64,000 nt of DNA, from assembly GCA_001899855.1 (NCBI GenBank), contig MKWR01000002.1, positions 62,001-126,000 of the forward strand, given 5' to 3'. Positions 1 to 11,075 of this stretch are shown here, piece by piece. Both the position numbers and the translations under genes were made by a program. The notes below the pieces were generated by a model that did not search any database, had not been told where the DNA came from, and saw only the letters and a program-made list of their open reading frames with translations. Source of the stretch: Lysobacterales bacterium 63-13 (GTDB taxonomy: Bacteria > Pseudomonadota > Gammaproteobacteria > Xanthomonadales > Rhodanobacteraceae). Every line of letters starts with the position of its first letter. Position 1 is the first letter of the stretch.

Positions 1-325
1 CCTGTTGCATTGCGCGGGCCTGATGATCGAGAACGGCTGGTCGCTGGCGAATGCCGATATCACCTTGATCTGCGAGGCGCCGAAGATCGGTCCGCATGCC
101 GATGCAATGCGCGAAAACCTTGCGGCCGACCTGGGTTGTGCACGGAGCGAGGTCAACATCAAGGCGACAACCACCGAGAAGCTTGGTTTCTGCGGACGCG
201 GCGAGGGCATCGCGGCCATGGCGGTAGTCCTGCTGCAGCGTCGCCATGCGCCACTTGCGGAGATGCCCAGTGATCCCGAGTTGGCGGCCCTGGTCGCACG
301 CCTGGAGCTGGACGACGCACGATGA
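1..325 (+). CDS. ispF: IspF, 2-C-methyl-D-erythritol 2,4-cyclodiphosphate synthase (3' part)
   Basis: Only the last ~108 codons are present; the reading frame is open at the left edge. The segment [16 protein letters not shown] and the C-terminal motif [15 protein letters not shown] are typical of IspF, the MEP-pathway enzyme that cyclises CDP-methylerythritol phosphate to the 2,4-cyclodiphosphate in the cytoplasm. Full-length family members are about 160 residues, so roughly 50 N-terminal residues, including metal ligands, lie outside the window. Its stop overlaps the truD start (ATGA), a usual ispF-truD arrangement that suggests translational coupling. Confidence 0.93.
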   Translation, partial: LLHCAGLMIENGWSLANADITLICEAPKIGPHADAMRENLAADLGCARSEVNIKATTTEKLGFCGRGEGIAAMAVVLLQRRHAPLAEMPSDPELAALVARLELDDAR

Positions 326-1332
326 CCGGCTTTCCGTATGCGTACGGTGGCCCGCCGCTGCGCGGGCGCATGCGCGCCACTGCCGAGGATTTCGTGGTCG
401 ATGAAGAACTCGGTTTCGATGCCGATGGCAGCGGCGAGCACGCCTGGCTGCACATCGAGAAGCGCGACGCGAACACCGAATGGGTTGCCCGGCAACTCGC
501 CCTTGCCGCCGGAGTCGCACCGATGGCCGTGGGCTTTTCCGGGCTCAAGGATCGCCATGCGCTGACCCGGCAAACCTTCTCCGTGCACCTGCCGGGGCGT
601 GCCGATCCCGATTGGCACGCCCTGGAAATCGAAGGTGTGCGCATTCTCGCGGCAAGCCGGCATTCGAGGAAACTCAAGCGTGGCGTGCATCGCGGCAATC
701 ACTTTCGCATACGTCTTTGCGAACTGCATGGCGACCGTGAAGTCGCGCAGCTTCGCATCGGACAAATTGCGCGATCTGGCGTGCCGAACTATTTCGGCGA
801 GCAGCGCTATGGCCGCGATGGCGAGAACCTGCGCAGCGCCCATGCCTTGTTCGCGGGGGCGAGGATGGGGCGCAGCCAGCGTGGCTTCGCCTTGTCGGCG
901 GCGCGCGCGCACCTGTTCAACCTGCTGCTGGCGCGGCGGGTCGAGCAGGGTACATGGGATCAGGCACTGGAAGGCGAAGTCTGGATGCTCGCCGGAACGC
1001 ATTCGATTTTCGGACCGCAGGCGCTGGATGAGGATGTCCGTCAACGCCTGCTGAATCACGACATCGATCCGACGGGCCCGTTGTGGGGTGCCGGTGCGTT
1101 GCGCAGCGCCGGCGAGGTGGCCTCGATCGAACGCGCCGTTGCGCAGGCCGAGAATTCGCTTGCCGAAGGCCTGGCGGCACATGATCTGCGCCAGGAGCGG
1201 CGGTCCTTGCGCCTGCATGCCAGTGCGTTCAATCACGAGTGGATGGACGACGGCTCGCTCGTGCTGGGGTTTTCGCTGCCGTCCGGATCCTTTGCCACAG
1301 CGCTGCTGCGCGAGATCTGCGCGACCGCCTGA
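322..1332 (+). CDS. truD: tRNA pseudouridine(13) synthase TruD
   Basis: 336 residues, the normal family length. The active-site motif [14 protein letters not shown] is at residues 71-84, with Asp77 as the expected catalytic aspartate. [15 protein letters not shown] and [12 protein letters not shown] are further TruD signatures. The family isomerises U13 of tRNA-Glu to pseudouridine. The ATG overlaps the ispF stop by four bases. In other gammaproteobacteria surE and pcm usually follow directly; here a small lipoprotein and an antisense smr gene are interposed. Confidence 0.96.
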   Translation: MTGFPYAYGGPPLRGRMRATAEDFVVDEELGFDADGSGEHAWLHIEKRDANTEWVARQLALAAGVAPMAVGFSGLKDRHALTRQTFSVHLPGRADPDWHALEIEGVRILAASRHSRKLKRGVHRGNHFRIRLCELHGDREVAQLRIGQIARSGVPNYFGEQRYGRDGENLRSAHALFAGARMGRSQRGFALSAARAHLFNLLLARRVEQGTWDQALEGEVWMLAGTHSIFGPQALDEDVRQRLLNHDIDPTGPLWGAGALRSAGEVASIERAVAQAENSLAEGLAAHDLRQERRSLRLHASAFNHEWMDDGSLVLGFSLPSGSFATALLREICATA

Positions 1333-1440
1333 TCCGCTTCCAGGCGCTTCGCATGGCCGCTTGCCAGCCCGCCCTTGCCAGGCAGCCTATAGTCAGCTTG
1401 ATCGGTTCATTTCCGATCGCGATAGACGATGGAGGTTGCC

Positions 1441-1659
1441 ATGAAACGTGAATGGTTTGCCGCAATCGCTGCAGTCCTGATGGTTCTCCCGGCCTGCGCC
1501 ACGGATGGGCGCAGCCAGTTCGCCAGGAACGAGCGCATCGTTGTCGATGCGCAATACGTCAACGAGGTCAACAACGCGAGTCGCCTCACCGGAGTCAACG
1601 TGACCTGGGTCAATCCACCGACCAAGCGCGTGCCGGCGGGCAGCAACAGCGACAACTGA
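1441..1659 (+). CDS. Small predicted lipoprotein of unknown function
   Basis: 72 residues. MKREWFAAIAAVLMVLPACA is a short signal peptide ending in a lipobox (LPAC), so Cys19 is the likely lipidated residue. The remainder is a short polar segment (NERIVVDAQYVNEVNNASR) ending in a proline/serine-rich tail, with no recognised domain. An in-frame ATG lies 12 bases upstream at 1429, but GGAGG at 1431-1435 is correctly spaced only for the ATG at 1441, so that start was chosen. It is convergent with the smr gene, and the two stop codons abut. Possibly the regulator or structural lipoprotein type; function unknown. Confidence 0.75.
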   Translation: MKREWFAAIAAVLMVLPACATDGRSQFARNERIVVDAQYVNEVNNASRLTGVNVTWVNPPTKRVPAGSNSDN

Positions 1660-2235
1660 TCAAGCGCCGCGCAGCAGGACGAGAACGGCCCCGGTTCCAC
1701 CCTGCACAGGCAAGGCCGAGGCGAAGGCGAGAACATCATCACGCCGGCGCAGGAGTTGCTCGGTCATGCGCTTGACCACCGGGCCGCGTGCGTCCGAGCG
1801 CAGCCCCTTGCCATGCACGATGCGTACGCAAAGTTCATCGTGTGCCTTGGCTTCGGCGAGGAAGTCCTTGATTGCCTCGCGTGCAACCGCGACGGTCATC
1901 TGGTGCAGGTCGATTTCCGCACGCACGCTGAAGTGCCCGCGACGAAGCTGCTTGAGCAATCGATCCGGTTGACCCGGCTTGAGATAAAGGATTTCGTCGC
2001 CGAGCTCGATCGAGCCGGGATCAAATGCGTGGCTCAGCAGTTCATCACGCACGGCCGCCTCATCCAGCTCGAACTGGCGCGCGCGCGGATGTGGCCGTTT
2101 GCCTGGCGGCGGCGGTTCGACATGCGCATTGATCAAGCGCACCGGGCCGACGGCATCGCGGAACAGCTCGCGATCGGCGTGGGCCACGGCTGGCGGGCTG
2201 CTGCCGTCAGGTTTTGCGCGACGGACTCGCTTCAT
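1660..2235 (-). CDS. Smr-domain protein
   Basis: 191 residues from the ATG at 2235; a longer frame to 2463 has no support because the extra part is arginine/proline-rich and unlike the family. The N-terminal half is basic and variable. The C-terminal ~85 residues are a Smr domain with the DLHQMTVAVAREAI motif and the RIVHGKGLRS motif. Smr domains are nucleic-acid-binding or nicking modules, found fused to MutS2 or standalone (SmrA/SmrB); SmrB cleaves mRNA on collided ribosomes. Which subtype this is cannot be settled here. Transcribed divergently from surE. Confidence 0.88.
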   Translation of the reverse strand: MKRVRRAKPDGSSPPAVAHADRELFRDAVGPVRLINAHVEPPPPGKRPHPRARQFELDEAAVRDELLSHAFDPGSIELGDEILYLKPGQPDRLLKQLRRGHFSVRAEIDLHQMTVAVAREAIKDFLAEAKAHDELCVRIVHGKGLRSDARGPVVKRMTEQLLRRRDDVLAFASALPVQGGTGAVLVLLRGA

Positions 2236-2481
2236 CGTGTTCGATAGCTGGCGAAGGCGGAGGGCGCAGACCATTGCATGTTCGCCCGGTCGCGACAACC
2301 GCGAAGTCTGCGCTTGTCGCCCTGGACCATGATTTCGCTTGGCTTGCGGGCGCTTGCGGTGGACCCGCGGATTCAGCCGAAGTGGTGAATCCGGTATGCT
2401 TGCAGGATTCGTTCTGGGCGGTGGTTCCGTCACGGGATTCGTGATTCCAACGGCCACTGGCACCTTTCAGGGAAACTGCAC

Positions 2482-3255
2482 ATGCGTGTTCTGGTCAGCA
2501 ATGATGACGGGGTCGATGCACCCGGCATCATCGTGCTCGCGCGCCACCTGGCGGCGGTTGGTGATGTGGTCGTCGTTGCCCCGGATCGCGACCGCTCGGG
2601 GGCGAGCAATTCGCTGACCCTGGATCGCCCGATCCGCGCGAAGCGCCTGGACGATGGCCGCTACAGCGTGAGCGGGACGCCCACCGACTGCGTCTATCTC
2701 GGCCTCACCGGCTTGCTCGATCATGCGCCCGACATTGTCGTTTCCGGCATCAACAGCGCGGCCAATCTCGGCGATGACGTGATTTATTCGGGAACCGTCT
2801 CGGCGGCCATGGAGGGGCGTTTCCTCGGCCTTCCCGCAATTGCCGTTTCCCTGGTGACACGCGACCATCGCGGCCAGCATTACGATTCGGCGGCACTCGC
2901 GGTGATGCAGTTGATGCGCAAGCTGCTGGTTGATCCACTGCCTGCCGACACCATCCTCAATGTCAATGTGCCGGACCTGCCGTGGTCGGAAATCCGCGGT
3001 TTTTCGGTGGCCCGGCTCGGTCGGCGGCACCGCGCGGCGCAATGCATCGAGCAGAAGGATCCACGCGGTCGTTCGATGTACTGGATAGGCCCGCCCGGCG
3101 AGGTCGAGGATGACGGGCCCGGCACCGATTTCCATGCCATTCGCGATGGTTATGTCTCGATCACGCCAATCCATGTCGATCTGACCCGCTACCAGGCGCT
3201 GGACAAGGTTGGCGGCTGGGTCAGCTCGCTGACCATGGAATGCGCGCTGGCATGA
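2482..3255 (+). CDS. surE: 5'/3'-nucleotidase SurE
   Basis: 257 residues. It begins [15 protein letters not shown] with the metal-binding Asp8-Asp9 pair. [19 protein letters not shown] is the second hallmark motif. SurE dephosphorylates nucleoside monophosphates and short polyphosphates in a metal-dependent reaction in the cytoplasm and is associated with stationary-phase survival. It opens the surE-pcm-yqaA-nlpD-rpoS run. The start follows a purine-rich CAGGGAAA at suitable distance. Confidence 0.97.
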   Translation: MRVLVSNDDGVDAPGIIVLARHLAAVGDVVVVAPDRDRSGASNSLTLDRPIRAKRLDDGRYSVSGTPTDCVYLGLTGLLDHAPDIVVSGINSAANLGDDVIYSGTVSAAMEGRFLGLPAIAVSLVTRDHRGQHYDSAALAVMQLMRKLLVDPLPADTILNVNVPDLPWSEIRGFSVARLGRRHRAAQCIEQKDPRGRSMYWIGPPGEVEDDGPGTDFHAIRDGYVSITPIHVDLTRYQALDKVGGWVSSLTMECALA

Positions 3256-3292
3256 AGTCCGCAGCATTGCCAGCAATGATGGATCTCCAGCG

Positions 3293-3970
3293 ATGAGCCG
3301 CTTTGCGCAGAGCCGTCCCGAGGTGCGTGGTCTGGGCATGACCTCGCAACGTGCGCGCGATCGGCTGATCGAACGCCTGCACAGCGAAGGCATCCAGGAT
3401 CGACGCGTGCTCGATACCTTGCGCCAGTTGCCAAGGCATCTGTTCATCGACGAGGCGCTGGCCTCGCGCGCCTACGAGGACACCGCCTTGCCGATCGGTC
3501 AGGGGCAGACCATTTCGCAGCCGTATGTCGTTGCCCGCATGACCGAAGTCCTGATCGAACATGCCCTGCCGCGACGTGTCCTCGAGGTCGGCACGGGTTC
3601 GGGTTACCAGTGCGCCGTGCTGGCCAGCATGGTCGAGCAGGTCTATACGGTCGAGCGCATCGACGAACTGCTGCGCAACGCGCGGCGGCGCTTCCGCAAG
3701 CTGGGACTCGGCAATATCCGTTCGCGCCATGATGATGGCCGGCTCGGCTGGCCGGATGAGGCGCCGTTCGATGCGATCATGGTGACTGCTGCCGGTGCGG
3801 ATCTGGAAAACACCTTGCTCGACCAGCTCGCCCCGGGCGGCGTGCTGGTGGCGCCGGTTGGGCCGCCGGGACGCCAGGCCTTGTTGCGCGTGCGTGCGAC
3901 GGAACAAGGCTGGCAGCGTGAAACGCTCGCTGCGGTGAGTTTCGTGCCCCTGCTTGGCGGGATTGCCTGA
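3293..3970 (+). CDS. pcm: Protein-L-isoaspartate O-methyltransferase
   Basis: 225 residues. [15 protein letters not shown] (about 70-84) and the SAM-binding motif [16 protein letters not shown] (96-111) are diagnostic. The enzyme methylates L-isoaspartyl residues in aged proteins to start their repair. It lies 37 bp after surE, the conserved stress-survival pair in gammaproteobacteria. The N-terminus is about 10-15 residues longer than in E. coli; an internal ATG at 3338 (Met16) is a possible alternative start. Confidence 0.96.
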   Translation: MSRFAQSRPEVRGLGMTSQRARDRLIERLHSEGIQDRRVLDTLRQLPRHLFIDEALASRAYEDTALPIGQGQTISQPYVVARMTEVLIEHALPRRVLEVGTGSGYQCAVLASMVEQVYTVERIDELLRNARRRFRKLGLGNIRSRHDDGRLGWPDEAPFDAIMVTAAGADLENTLLDQLAPGGVLVAPVGPPGRQALLRVRATEQGWQRETLAAVSFVPLLGGIA

Positions 3971-4001
3971 TGCGGATCAATGGTGTCGAGGTGTGCGGCG
4001 C

Positions 4002-4607
4002 ATGAAACTGTTCAAGCCGTTGTACGAGCGCGCATTGAAATGGGCCAGCCATCCTCGCGCGGAGCCGCTGCTGGCGATCCTGAGCTTTGTCGAGGCGATC
4101 ATTTTTCCGGTAATGCCGGAAGTGATGCTCGGGCCGATGGTGCTGGCCCAGCCGCGACGCTGGGCACGCTTCGCCAGCGTCAGTCTCGTCTTTTCGGTGC
4201 TGGGCGCGATCGTTGGTTATGCGCTCGGACACTATGCATTCGAATGGGTGCGGCCGCTGCTTGCATCGCTGGGCTGGCTGGAGCGCATCGACCAGCAGGT
4301 GACCGCGCTGCGCGAGATTGCCACGCACAGTCCGTGGTCGGCGTTCTGGTTGCTGGTCGTGGCCGGCTTCCTGCCGGTGCCGTTGAAGATCTTTACCTGG
4401 GCGTCAGGCATTGTCGGCGTGCCGCTGCTACCCTTCATCGTCAGCATGATTGTCGGACGCGGCAAACGTGTTTATCTGCTCGCCGGGGTCATCCGCATGG
4501 CCGGGCCGAAAGCCGAAGCAGCCTTGCATCGCTGGATCGAGTGGATCGGCTGGGCCATGCTGGTGGCGATCGCAGTCATGATCATCTACTTCAAGTTTAT
4601 AAGATAA
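4002..4607 (+). CDS. YqaA/DedA-like inner-membrane protein
   Basis: 201 residues from the ATG at 4002, giving the usual N-terminus MKLFKPLYERALKWASHP. Four to five hydrophobic segments are visible, including VSLVFSVLGAIVGYALGHY and the motif GFLPVPLKIFTWASG typical of YqaA-type SNARE-associated/DedA-superfamily proteins. DedA relatives act in lipid transport or membrane homeostasis; the exact role of YqaA is not established. It sits between pcm and nlpD, a recurrent position in this lineage, and its stop TAA directly abuts the GTG of the next gene. Confidence 0.85.
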   Translation: MKLFKPLYERALKWASHPRAEPLLAILSFVEAIIFPVMPEVMLGPMVLAQPRRWARFASVSLVFSVLGAIVGYALGHYAFEWVRPLLASLGWLERIDQQVTALREIATHSPWSAFWLLVVAGFLPVPLKIFTWASGIVGVPLLPFIVSMIVGRGKRVYLLAGVIRMAGPKAEAALHRWIEWIGWAMLVAIAVMIIYFKFIR

Positions 4608-5495
4608 GTGATTGATTGCAATATAATAAATCGGGCAATCATCGCGCTCCTGACTGGCCTGGTCCTGCTCCTGAGCGGGTGTGCGACCACCTCGCCGGCT
4701 CCGGTCGAGGATCGCAGCCTTGGCGCGCACCACGGTTCGCGCCGCAGCGTGCCGATGCCGGCGGATGGTTCCGTCTATCGGGTTCGTCGCGGCGATACCC
4801 TGTACAGCATCGCCTTTCGCAACGGTCTTGATTATCGCGAGCTTGCCCGCGAGAACCGGATCGATGCGCCTTACACGATCTATCCGGGTCAGGAAATCCG
4901 CCTGGATGGTCGCCCACCGGTGCGCCGCGGGAGCGCATCGACGCCGCAACCGGTGACGCGCGCAGCCAGCGTTGCATCCAGGCCCTCGCCGCCGCCTGCG
5001 CTGGTCGAGAGCAAACCCGCGGCAGCGCGCCCGGCACCGAGCGTGGCGAAGCCGGCGGATGCTGCCGCCACGCCAGCGGTGCCGCCGCGTGCGCCAGCCA
5101 TCGAAGCCAACAGTGCCGCTGCCGACATGGTCTGGCGCTGGCCGGCCGAAGGCCAATTGGTGGCGAGCTTCGTCAACGGTGACCAGACCCGCCAAGGCAT
5201 CAATATTGCCGGCAAGTCAGGCGATCCGGTGCGCGCCACGGCGGATGGCGAGGTTGTCTACAGCGGCGACGGATTGATCGGCTATGGCGAATTGATCATC
5301 GTCAAGCACAATTCGACCCTGCTCTCGGCCTATGGCCACAATCGCCGACGCCTGGTCAAGGAAGGCGACAAGGTCAAGTCCGGCCAGCAGATTGCCGAGA
5401 TGGGCTCATCCAGCGCCACCCGCGACATGCTGCATTTCGAGATCCGCAGGAACGGCAAGCCGGTCGATCCGCTCGGTTTCCTGCCAAGGCGTTGA
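4608..5495 (+). CDS. nlpD: NlpD-like lipoprotein (LysM plus degenerate M23 domain)
   Basis: 295 residues starting at a GTG immediately after the previous stop. A signal peptide with lipobox LLSGC makes Cys25 the lipidation site. A LysM peptidoglycan-binding domain spans about 57-99, then a proline/alanine-rich linker, then an M23-like fold at about 193-290. The usual HxGxD zinc motif reads QGINIAG and the HxH motif keeps only its second His (DMLHFEIR). The domain is therefore probably not a peptidase but an amidase activator, as for E. coli NlpD (which activates AmiC). Immediately upstream of rpoS; in E. coli a main rpoS promoter lies inside nlpD. Confidence 0.93.
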   Translation: MIDCNIINRAIIALLTGLVLLLSGCATTSPAPVEDRSLGAHHGSRRSVPMPADGSVYRVRRGDTLYSIAFRNGLDYRELARENRIDAPYTIYPGQEIRLDGRPPVRRGSASTPQPVTRAASVASRPSPPPALVESKPAAARPAPSVAKPADAAATPAVPPRAPAIEANSAAADMVWRWPAEGQLVASFVNGDQTRQGINIAGKSGDPVRATADGEVVYSGDGLIGYGELIIVKHNSTLLSAYGHNRRRLVKEGDKVKSGQQIAEMGSSSATRDMLHFEIRRNGKPVDPLGFLPRR

Positions 5496-5577
5496 TTATG
5501 AAATCCGGCTGCGCAAGTCCGCTCGCCGTGGCGTTTCGCCTTCCAAAATCCTTGCGCTGGCCGGTCGCTGGCGCAAG

Positions 5578-6489
5578 ATGCCGTCCATGATGACCGGCAA
5601 GCAGCACGATCCGACCGAGGAACCGGAGGTCGAGGAAGTCCTCGAACTGCTTGATGCAATCGAGCCGGTCGATGTCGAAGTACGCACCTCCACCGGCGCC
5701 TACCTGAACGAGATCGGCTTGATTCCCTTGCTCGATGCCGAAGAGGAGTGGGCGCTGGCCGAGCGCGTGCAACGGGGCGATGTGGCAGCCCGGCGCGGAT
5801 TGATCGAGGCCAACTTGCGCCTGGTGGTCACCGTTGCCCGTGGTTATGTCGGTCGCGGCGTGCCGCTGATGGATCTGATCGAGGAGGGCAACATCGGACT
5901 GATCCGGGCGGTCGAGAAGTTCGACCCGTCGCGGCGCCTGCGCTTTTCGACGTATGCCATGTGGTGGATCCGGCATGGCGTGCAGCATGCGCTGTCGCAC
6001 CAGGGCAGGACCGTGCGCATTCCCGTGCATGTCCTGCGCGAACTGGCGCAGATCCTGCGTGCCAATCGGGAATTGACGGCACAGTTGGCGCGCGCACCGT
6101 CAATGGACGAGCTGGGCCGCCATGTCGGCAAGGATGCGCGTGAACTCGGTGAGCTTTTCCGCGTCAGCGAACACATCAGTTCGCTCGATGCGCCCATTTC
6201 CGACAGCGATGATCGCGCCTTGATCGAGCACCTGGTCGATCAGGACGAGACCAGCCAGGGCCCACGCGCCGGTATCGAGGGCAGTGGCCAGTTGCAGGGC
6301 TGGCTGGCGGCGCTGAAGCCGCGCCAATGCTGGATCATCGAGCGTCGCTACGGACTGAATGGCGAGGCCGTGCACTCCTTGGCCGAAATCGCCGCGGAAC
6401 TGGGCATTTCGCGGGAGCGGGTGCGGCAGATCCAGGATGAGGCGCTCAAGCGCCTGCGCGTGCTTTCGCAGCAGGAACCTTCCATCTAG
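5578..6489 (+). CDS. rpoS: RNA polymerase stationary-phase sigma factor RpoS
   Basis: 303 residues from the ATG at 5578, with two further in-frame ATGs at 5587 and 5590. Region 1.2 (YLNEIGLIPLLDAEEEWALA, 42-61) is followed by region 2 (LIEANLRLVVTVARGY, then LRFSTYAMWWIRHGV at 121-135), the RTVRIPVHV segment characteristic of RpoS, and region 4 (LAEIAAELGISRERVRQIQ, 268-286). Length is slightly below the ~330 of E. coli RpoS. Position downstream of nlpD supports RpoS rather than RpoD or RpoH. It is followed by convergent minus-strand genes, with no clear terminator seen. Confidence 0.96.
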   Translation: MPSMMTGKQHDPTEEPEVEEVLELLDAIEPVDVEVRTSTGAYLNEIGLIPLLDAEEEWALAERVQRGDVAARRGLIEANLRLVVTVARGYVGRGVPLMDLIEEGNIGLIRAVEKFDPSRRLRFSTYAMWWIRHGVQHALSHQGRTVRIPVHVLRELAQILRANRELTAQLARAPSMDELGRHVGKDARELGELFRVSEHISSLDAPISDSDDRALIEHLVDQDETSQGPRAGIEGSGQLQGWLAALKPRQCWIIERRYGLNGEAVHSLAEIAAELGISRERVRQIQDEALKRLRVLSQQEPSI

Positions 6490-6523
6490 CCCACGGTGCT
6501 CGTTCTTGCAGGGCCGCTTGCGC

Positions 6524-6898
6524 TCAACCCGGCAGGATGAAGGCGGCGACGACCTTGCGGCCTTCGGCAGCAAGCAGGTTGTAGGTTCGTCCGGCGGCCG
6601 AGTTGTCCATCACTTCGACGCCAATGCCCTGGCGCAGCAGGGGCAGCAGCAGTGCCTTGTCCGGAAACTGCTGGCGGCGACCGGTGCCGAGAATCGCCAC
6701 CTCGGGATGCTGATCGAGAATGACCTGCACCGCCGCGGCATCGAGATCGTCCACGCGCGCGATCGGCCATGCCTCGACAATGCGGTCGGGCGCGATGAGG
6801 AAGCTCGCGCGCAACTCCCGATCGATGATGACCACCGCTTCGTCGCGGATTGCGCGGATGAAGAAATAGCCCTCGGCCCGATCGTGGATCAGCTGCAT
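6524..6898 (-). CDS. Mth938-like (DUF498) domain protein
   Basis: 124 residues beginning MQLIHDRAEGYFFIRAI. The central segment DQHPEVAILGTGRRQQFPDK and MDNSAAGRTYNLLAAEGRKV match the Mth938/DUF498 fold, which includes the mitochondrial complex I assembly factor NDUFAF3. The bacterial role is not known. It lies 14 bp downstream of yhbY on the same strand, so the two are probably co-transcribed. A far longer open frame on this strand, running to 9886, is antisense to ftsH and rlmE and was not accepted as part of this gene. Confidence 0.85.
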   Translation of the reverse strand: MQLIHDRAEGYFFIRAIRDEAVVIIDRELRASFLIAPDRIVEAWPIARVDDLDAAAVQVILDQHPEVAILGTGRRQQFPDKALLLPLLRQGIGVEVMDNSAAGRTYNLLAAEGRKVVAAFILPG

Positions 6899-6912
6899 TT
6901 GCGTCTTCCAGC

Positions 6913-7209
6913 CTACTTTGGCAGCGGCAGCTTGGGTTCTTTCTCGTTGCGCTTCCACAACGTCGCGGTATGGCCGATGGTCTGCACGAGTTCGCAGGCG
7001 GCACCCGTGCAGAGCGCTTCGATCTGCGCCGCACGCTCTTCGCGGTCCCCTCCGGACAGCTTGACCTTGACCAGCTCGTGATGGCCGATGGCGAGGACCA
7101 GTTCGTTGATGACATTCGGCGTGACGCCTTTTTGTCCGAGCAGCACGATCGGACTCAGGGAATGGGCAAGGCCGCGCAGGTAGCGCTTCTGGAAGGGGGT
7201 CAGCAGCAT
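6913..7209 (-). CDS. yhbY: YhbY family RNA-binding protein (CRM domain)
   Basis: 98 residues from MLLTPFQKRYLRGLAHSLSP; another ATG five codons upstream (7224) is possible. LGQKGVTPNVINEL and HHELVKVKLSGGDREERAA match the CRS1-YhbY (CRM) domain, a KH-like fold that associates with pre-50S ribosomal particles. It is divergent from rlmE, which modifies 23S rRNA; the yhbY/rlmE/ftsH neighbourhood is conserved from E. coli onward and suggests a link to large-subunit assembly. Confidence 0.95.
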   Translation of the reverse strand: MLLTPFQKRYLRGLAHSLSPIVLLGQKGVTPNVINELVLAIGHHELVKVKLSGGDREERAAQIEALCTGAACELVQTIGHTATLWKRNEKEPKLPLPK

Positions 7210-7318
7210 GAATGGAGTCCGCAAGCGAAGTGGGGTGCCGGCGGGGGCCGCCGCCTTTCAGGGTATTATGCGGGCAATCCAATGACCGGGAAACGCGCGC
7301 GGCGCGTTCTGAGACGAC

Positions 7319-7939
7319 GTGGCGCGAAGCAAATCCAGTTCCCGCTGGCTCCAGGAGCACTTCAGCGACCCGTACGTGAAGAAGGCGCAGGCAGAAGGCT
7401 GGCGCTCGCGGGCGGTGTTCAAGCTCGATGAATTGATCGAGCGTGACCGCTTGCTCAAGCCCGGCATGCTCGTCGTCGATCTCGGCGCGGCACCGGGCGG
7501 CTGGTCGCAGATGGTGCGTGAGCGGCTCGGCGACCGTGGTCGCATCATTGCCCTTGATATCCTGCCGATGCAGGGCATTGGTGGCGTCGACTTCATCCTC
7601 GGCGACTTCCGCGAGAATGAGGTATTGACGCGCCTGCAGCAGGTTCTTGATGGATCGAAGGTGGATCTTGTGCTTTCCGACATGGCCCCCAACATGAGCG
7701 GAGTCGGTGCCGTGGATCAGGATCGTTCCATGGTCCTGGCCGAACTGGCTGCCGATTTTGCTGAAAACCATCTGCTCGCGGGTGGTTCGTTCCTGACCAA
7801 ATTGTTCCAGGGGCAGGGATTTGACGACTACATACGACGTTTGCGCAATCATTACGCCAGCGTCAGCATCCGCAAGCCCAAGGCCTCTCGGGCGCGCAGC
7901 AACGAAGTCTATGCACTGGCCACCGGCAGGAAGTCCTGA
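7319..7939 (+). CDS. rlmE: 23S rRNA (uridine-2'-O)-methyltransferase RlmE (FtsJ)
   Basis: 206 residues from a [18 protein letters not shown] (52-66) is the SAM-binding motif. The K-D-K-E tetrad expected for 2'-O-methyltransferases is present: Lys35 in AVFKLDE, Asp in LVLSDMAPN, Lys in FLTKLFQG and Glu in RSNEVYA. The family methylates U2552 of 23S rRNA in the A-loop. The gene lies 33 bp upstream of ftsH, the usual rlmE-ftsH heat-shock operon. Divergent from yhbY. Confidence 0.97.
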   Translation: MARSKSSSRWLQEHFSDPYVKKAQAEGWRSRAVFKLDELIERDRLLKPGMLVVDLGAAPGGWSQMVRERLGDRGRIIALDILPMQGIGGVDFILGDFRENEVLTRLQQVLDGSKVDLVLSDMAPNMSGVGAVDQDRSMVLAELAADFAENHLLAGGSFLTKLFQGQGFDDYIRRLRNHYASVSIRKPKASRARSNEVYALATGRKS

Positions 7940-7972
7940 CCGCAGCTGCTGCAGGAGGAGATGGGTAAAAGA

Positions 7973-9910
<1,938 letters not shown>

Positions 9911-9933
9911 TCACGCGACAGCGGATCTGCTAG

Positions 9934-9958
9934 AAAGGCCGCCAACTGGCGGCCTTTT
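9934..9958 (+). terminator. Rho-independent terminator after ftsH
   Basis: AAAGGCCGCC and GGCGGCCTTT form a perfect ten-pair stem around the loop AAC T, ending in a T run. It lies 24 bp after the ftsH stop and 15 bp before folP, so it should separate the rlmE-ftsH unit from folP or act as a partial attenuator. Confidence 0.85.
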
Positions 9959-9972
9959 CATTGGAGTGGAAC

Positions 9973-10866
9973 ATGTTTTCGACGGTACTCGATTGCGGGG
10001 GGCGGCCACTCGTCCTCGACCAGCCGCGCATCTGCGGCATCGTCAATGTCACCCTGGATTCGTTTTCCGACGGCGGGCGCTTCATCGATCCCGTGGCGGC
10101 CGTCGCGCACGCGCTGCAACTGGTAGCGGAAGGTGCGGATCTGCTCGACGTCGGTGCCGAATCGACGCGGCCGGGCGCCGAGGCTGTTCCGGCCGAAACG
10201 CAGATTGCGAGGATTGTTCCGCTGATCGAGGAGCTGGCAGCGCAAACAGCGGTGCCGATCTCGATCGACACCTCTGATCCGCAGGTCATGCGCGCCGCGC
10301 TGGCGGCCGGTGCCGGCATGATCAACGATGTGCGCGCCTTGCGTGGCGAGGGTGCGCTGGAGGTGGCCGCCGATTCGCGGGCGGTGGTCTGCCTGATGCA
10401 CATGCAGGGCGAGCCGCGGATCATGCAGGATGCGCCGTACTACGACGATGTTGTTGGCGAAGTGCACCGCTTCCTTTCCGATCGCGTGCTTGCCTGCCAG
10501 TTTGCCGGCATCGACAAGAAACGCATCGTCATCGACCCGGGATTTGGATTCGGCAAGACGCTTGAGCACAACCTGTTGCTGCTGGCCAGGCTCGAGCAAT
10601 TTTCCGAAATTGCCCCGGTCATGGCAGGTCTGTCGCGCAAGTCGATGATTGCCAGCCTGACTGGCCAGCAGGCAGTCGATCGGCGCATCCACGGCTCGGT
10701 CGCGGCCGCCTTGATCGCCGTGCAGCGCGGGGCGGCGATCGTGCGCGTGCATGATGTCGCCGCGACCCGGGACGCACTCAAGGTCTGGCAGGGCGTGGCG
10801 GCGCTGCCGGCGATGACACGGAAATCTCCGACGGCAGCAAAACCAGGCTTGTGGGACGACGATTGA
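9973..10866 (+). CDS. folP: Dihydropteroate synthase
   Basis: 297 residues from the ATG at 9973, which has GGAG six bases upstream; an upstream TTG at 9961 is less likely. DHPS motifs seen in order: GIVNVTLDSFSDGG (22-35), DVGAESTRPGA, DTSDPQVMRAALAAGA, CLMHMQGEPRIM, DPGFGFGKT and GLSRKS. The enzyme joins p-aminobenzoate to hydroxymethyl-dihydropterin pyrophosphate in folate synthesis and is the sulfonamide target. Unusual: the almost invariant NVTPDSF reads NVTLDSF, with Leu28 in place of Pro. In E. coli folP also follows ftsH, though here a terminator lies between. Confidence 0.95.
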   Translation: MFSTVLDCGGRPLVLDQPRICGIVNVTLDSFSDGGRFIDPVAAVAHALQLVAEGADLLDVGAESTRPGAEAVPAETQIARIVPLIEELAAQTAVPISIDTSDPQVMRAALAAGAGMINDVRALRGEGALEVAADSRAVVCLMHMQGEPRIMQDAPYYDDVVGEVHRFLSDRVLACQFAGIDKKRIVIDPGFGFGKTLEHNLLLLARLEQFSEIAPVMAGLSRKSMIASLTGQQAVDRRIHGSVAAALIAVQRGAAIVRVHDVAATRDALKVWQGVAALPAMTRKSPTAAKPGLWDDD

Positions 10867-11075
10867 GCCAGTGATGGAAACGCGCGACAACGGCATCCTG
10901 CGCCGGACTTGCATGCGACAATGCGTACTTTCCGGCCTTCTCGGACTGCGGCATCGGTCACAAAAGCACCGGCCAGAATTCACTACGAGCATGTCGAGCG
11001 CTTTTGCGTTTTAATGTGCATCTGAAATTCAGGATGAGCCGGGGACGGGTTCATCCAAATCCGGAGGGTGCACCC

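Noticed and set aside
5578-6489. RpoD or RpoH instead of RpoS
   Set aside because: Lacks the long acidic region 1.1 and the non-conserved insert of RpoD and the RpoH box; follows nlpD as rpoS does.
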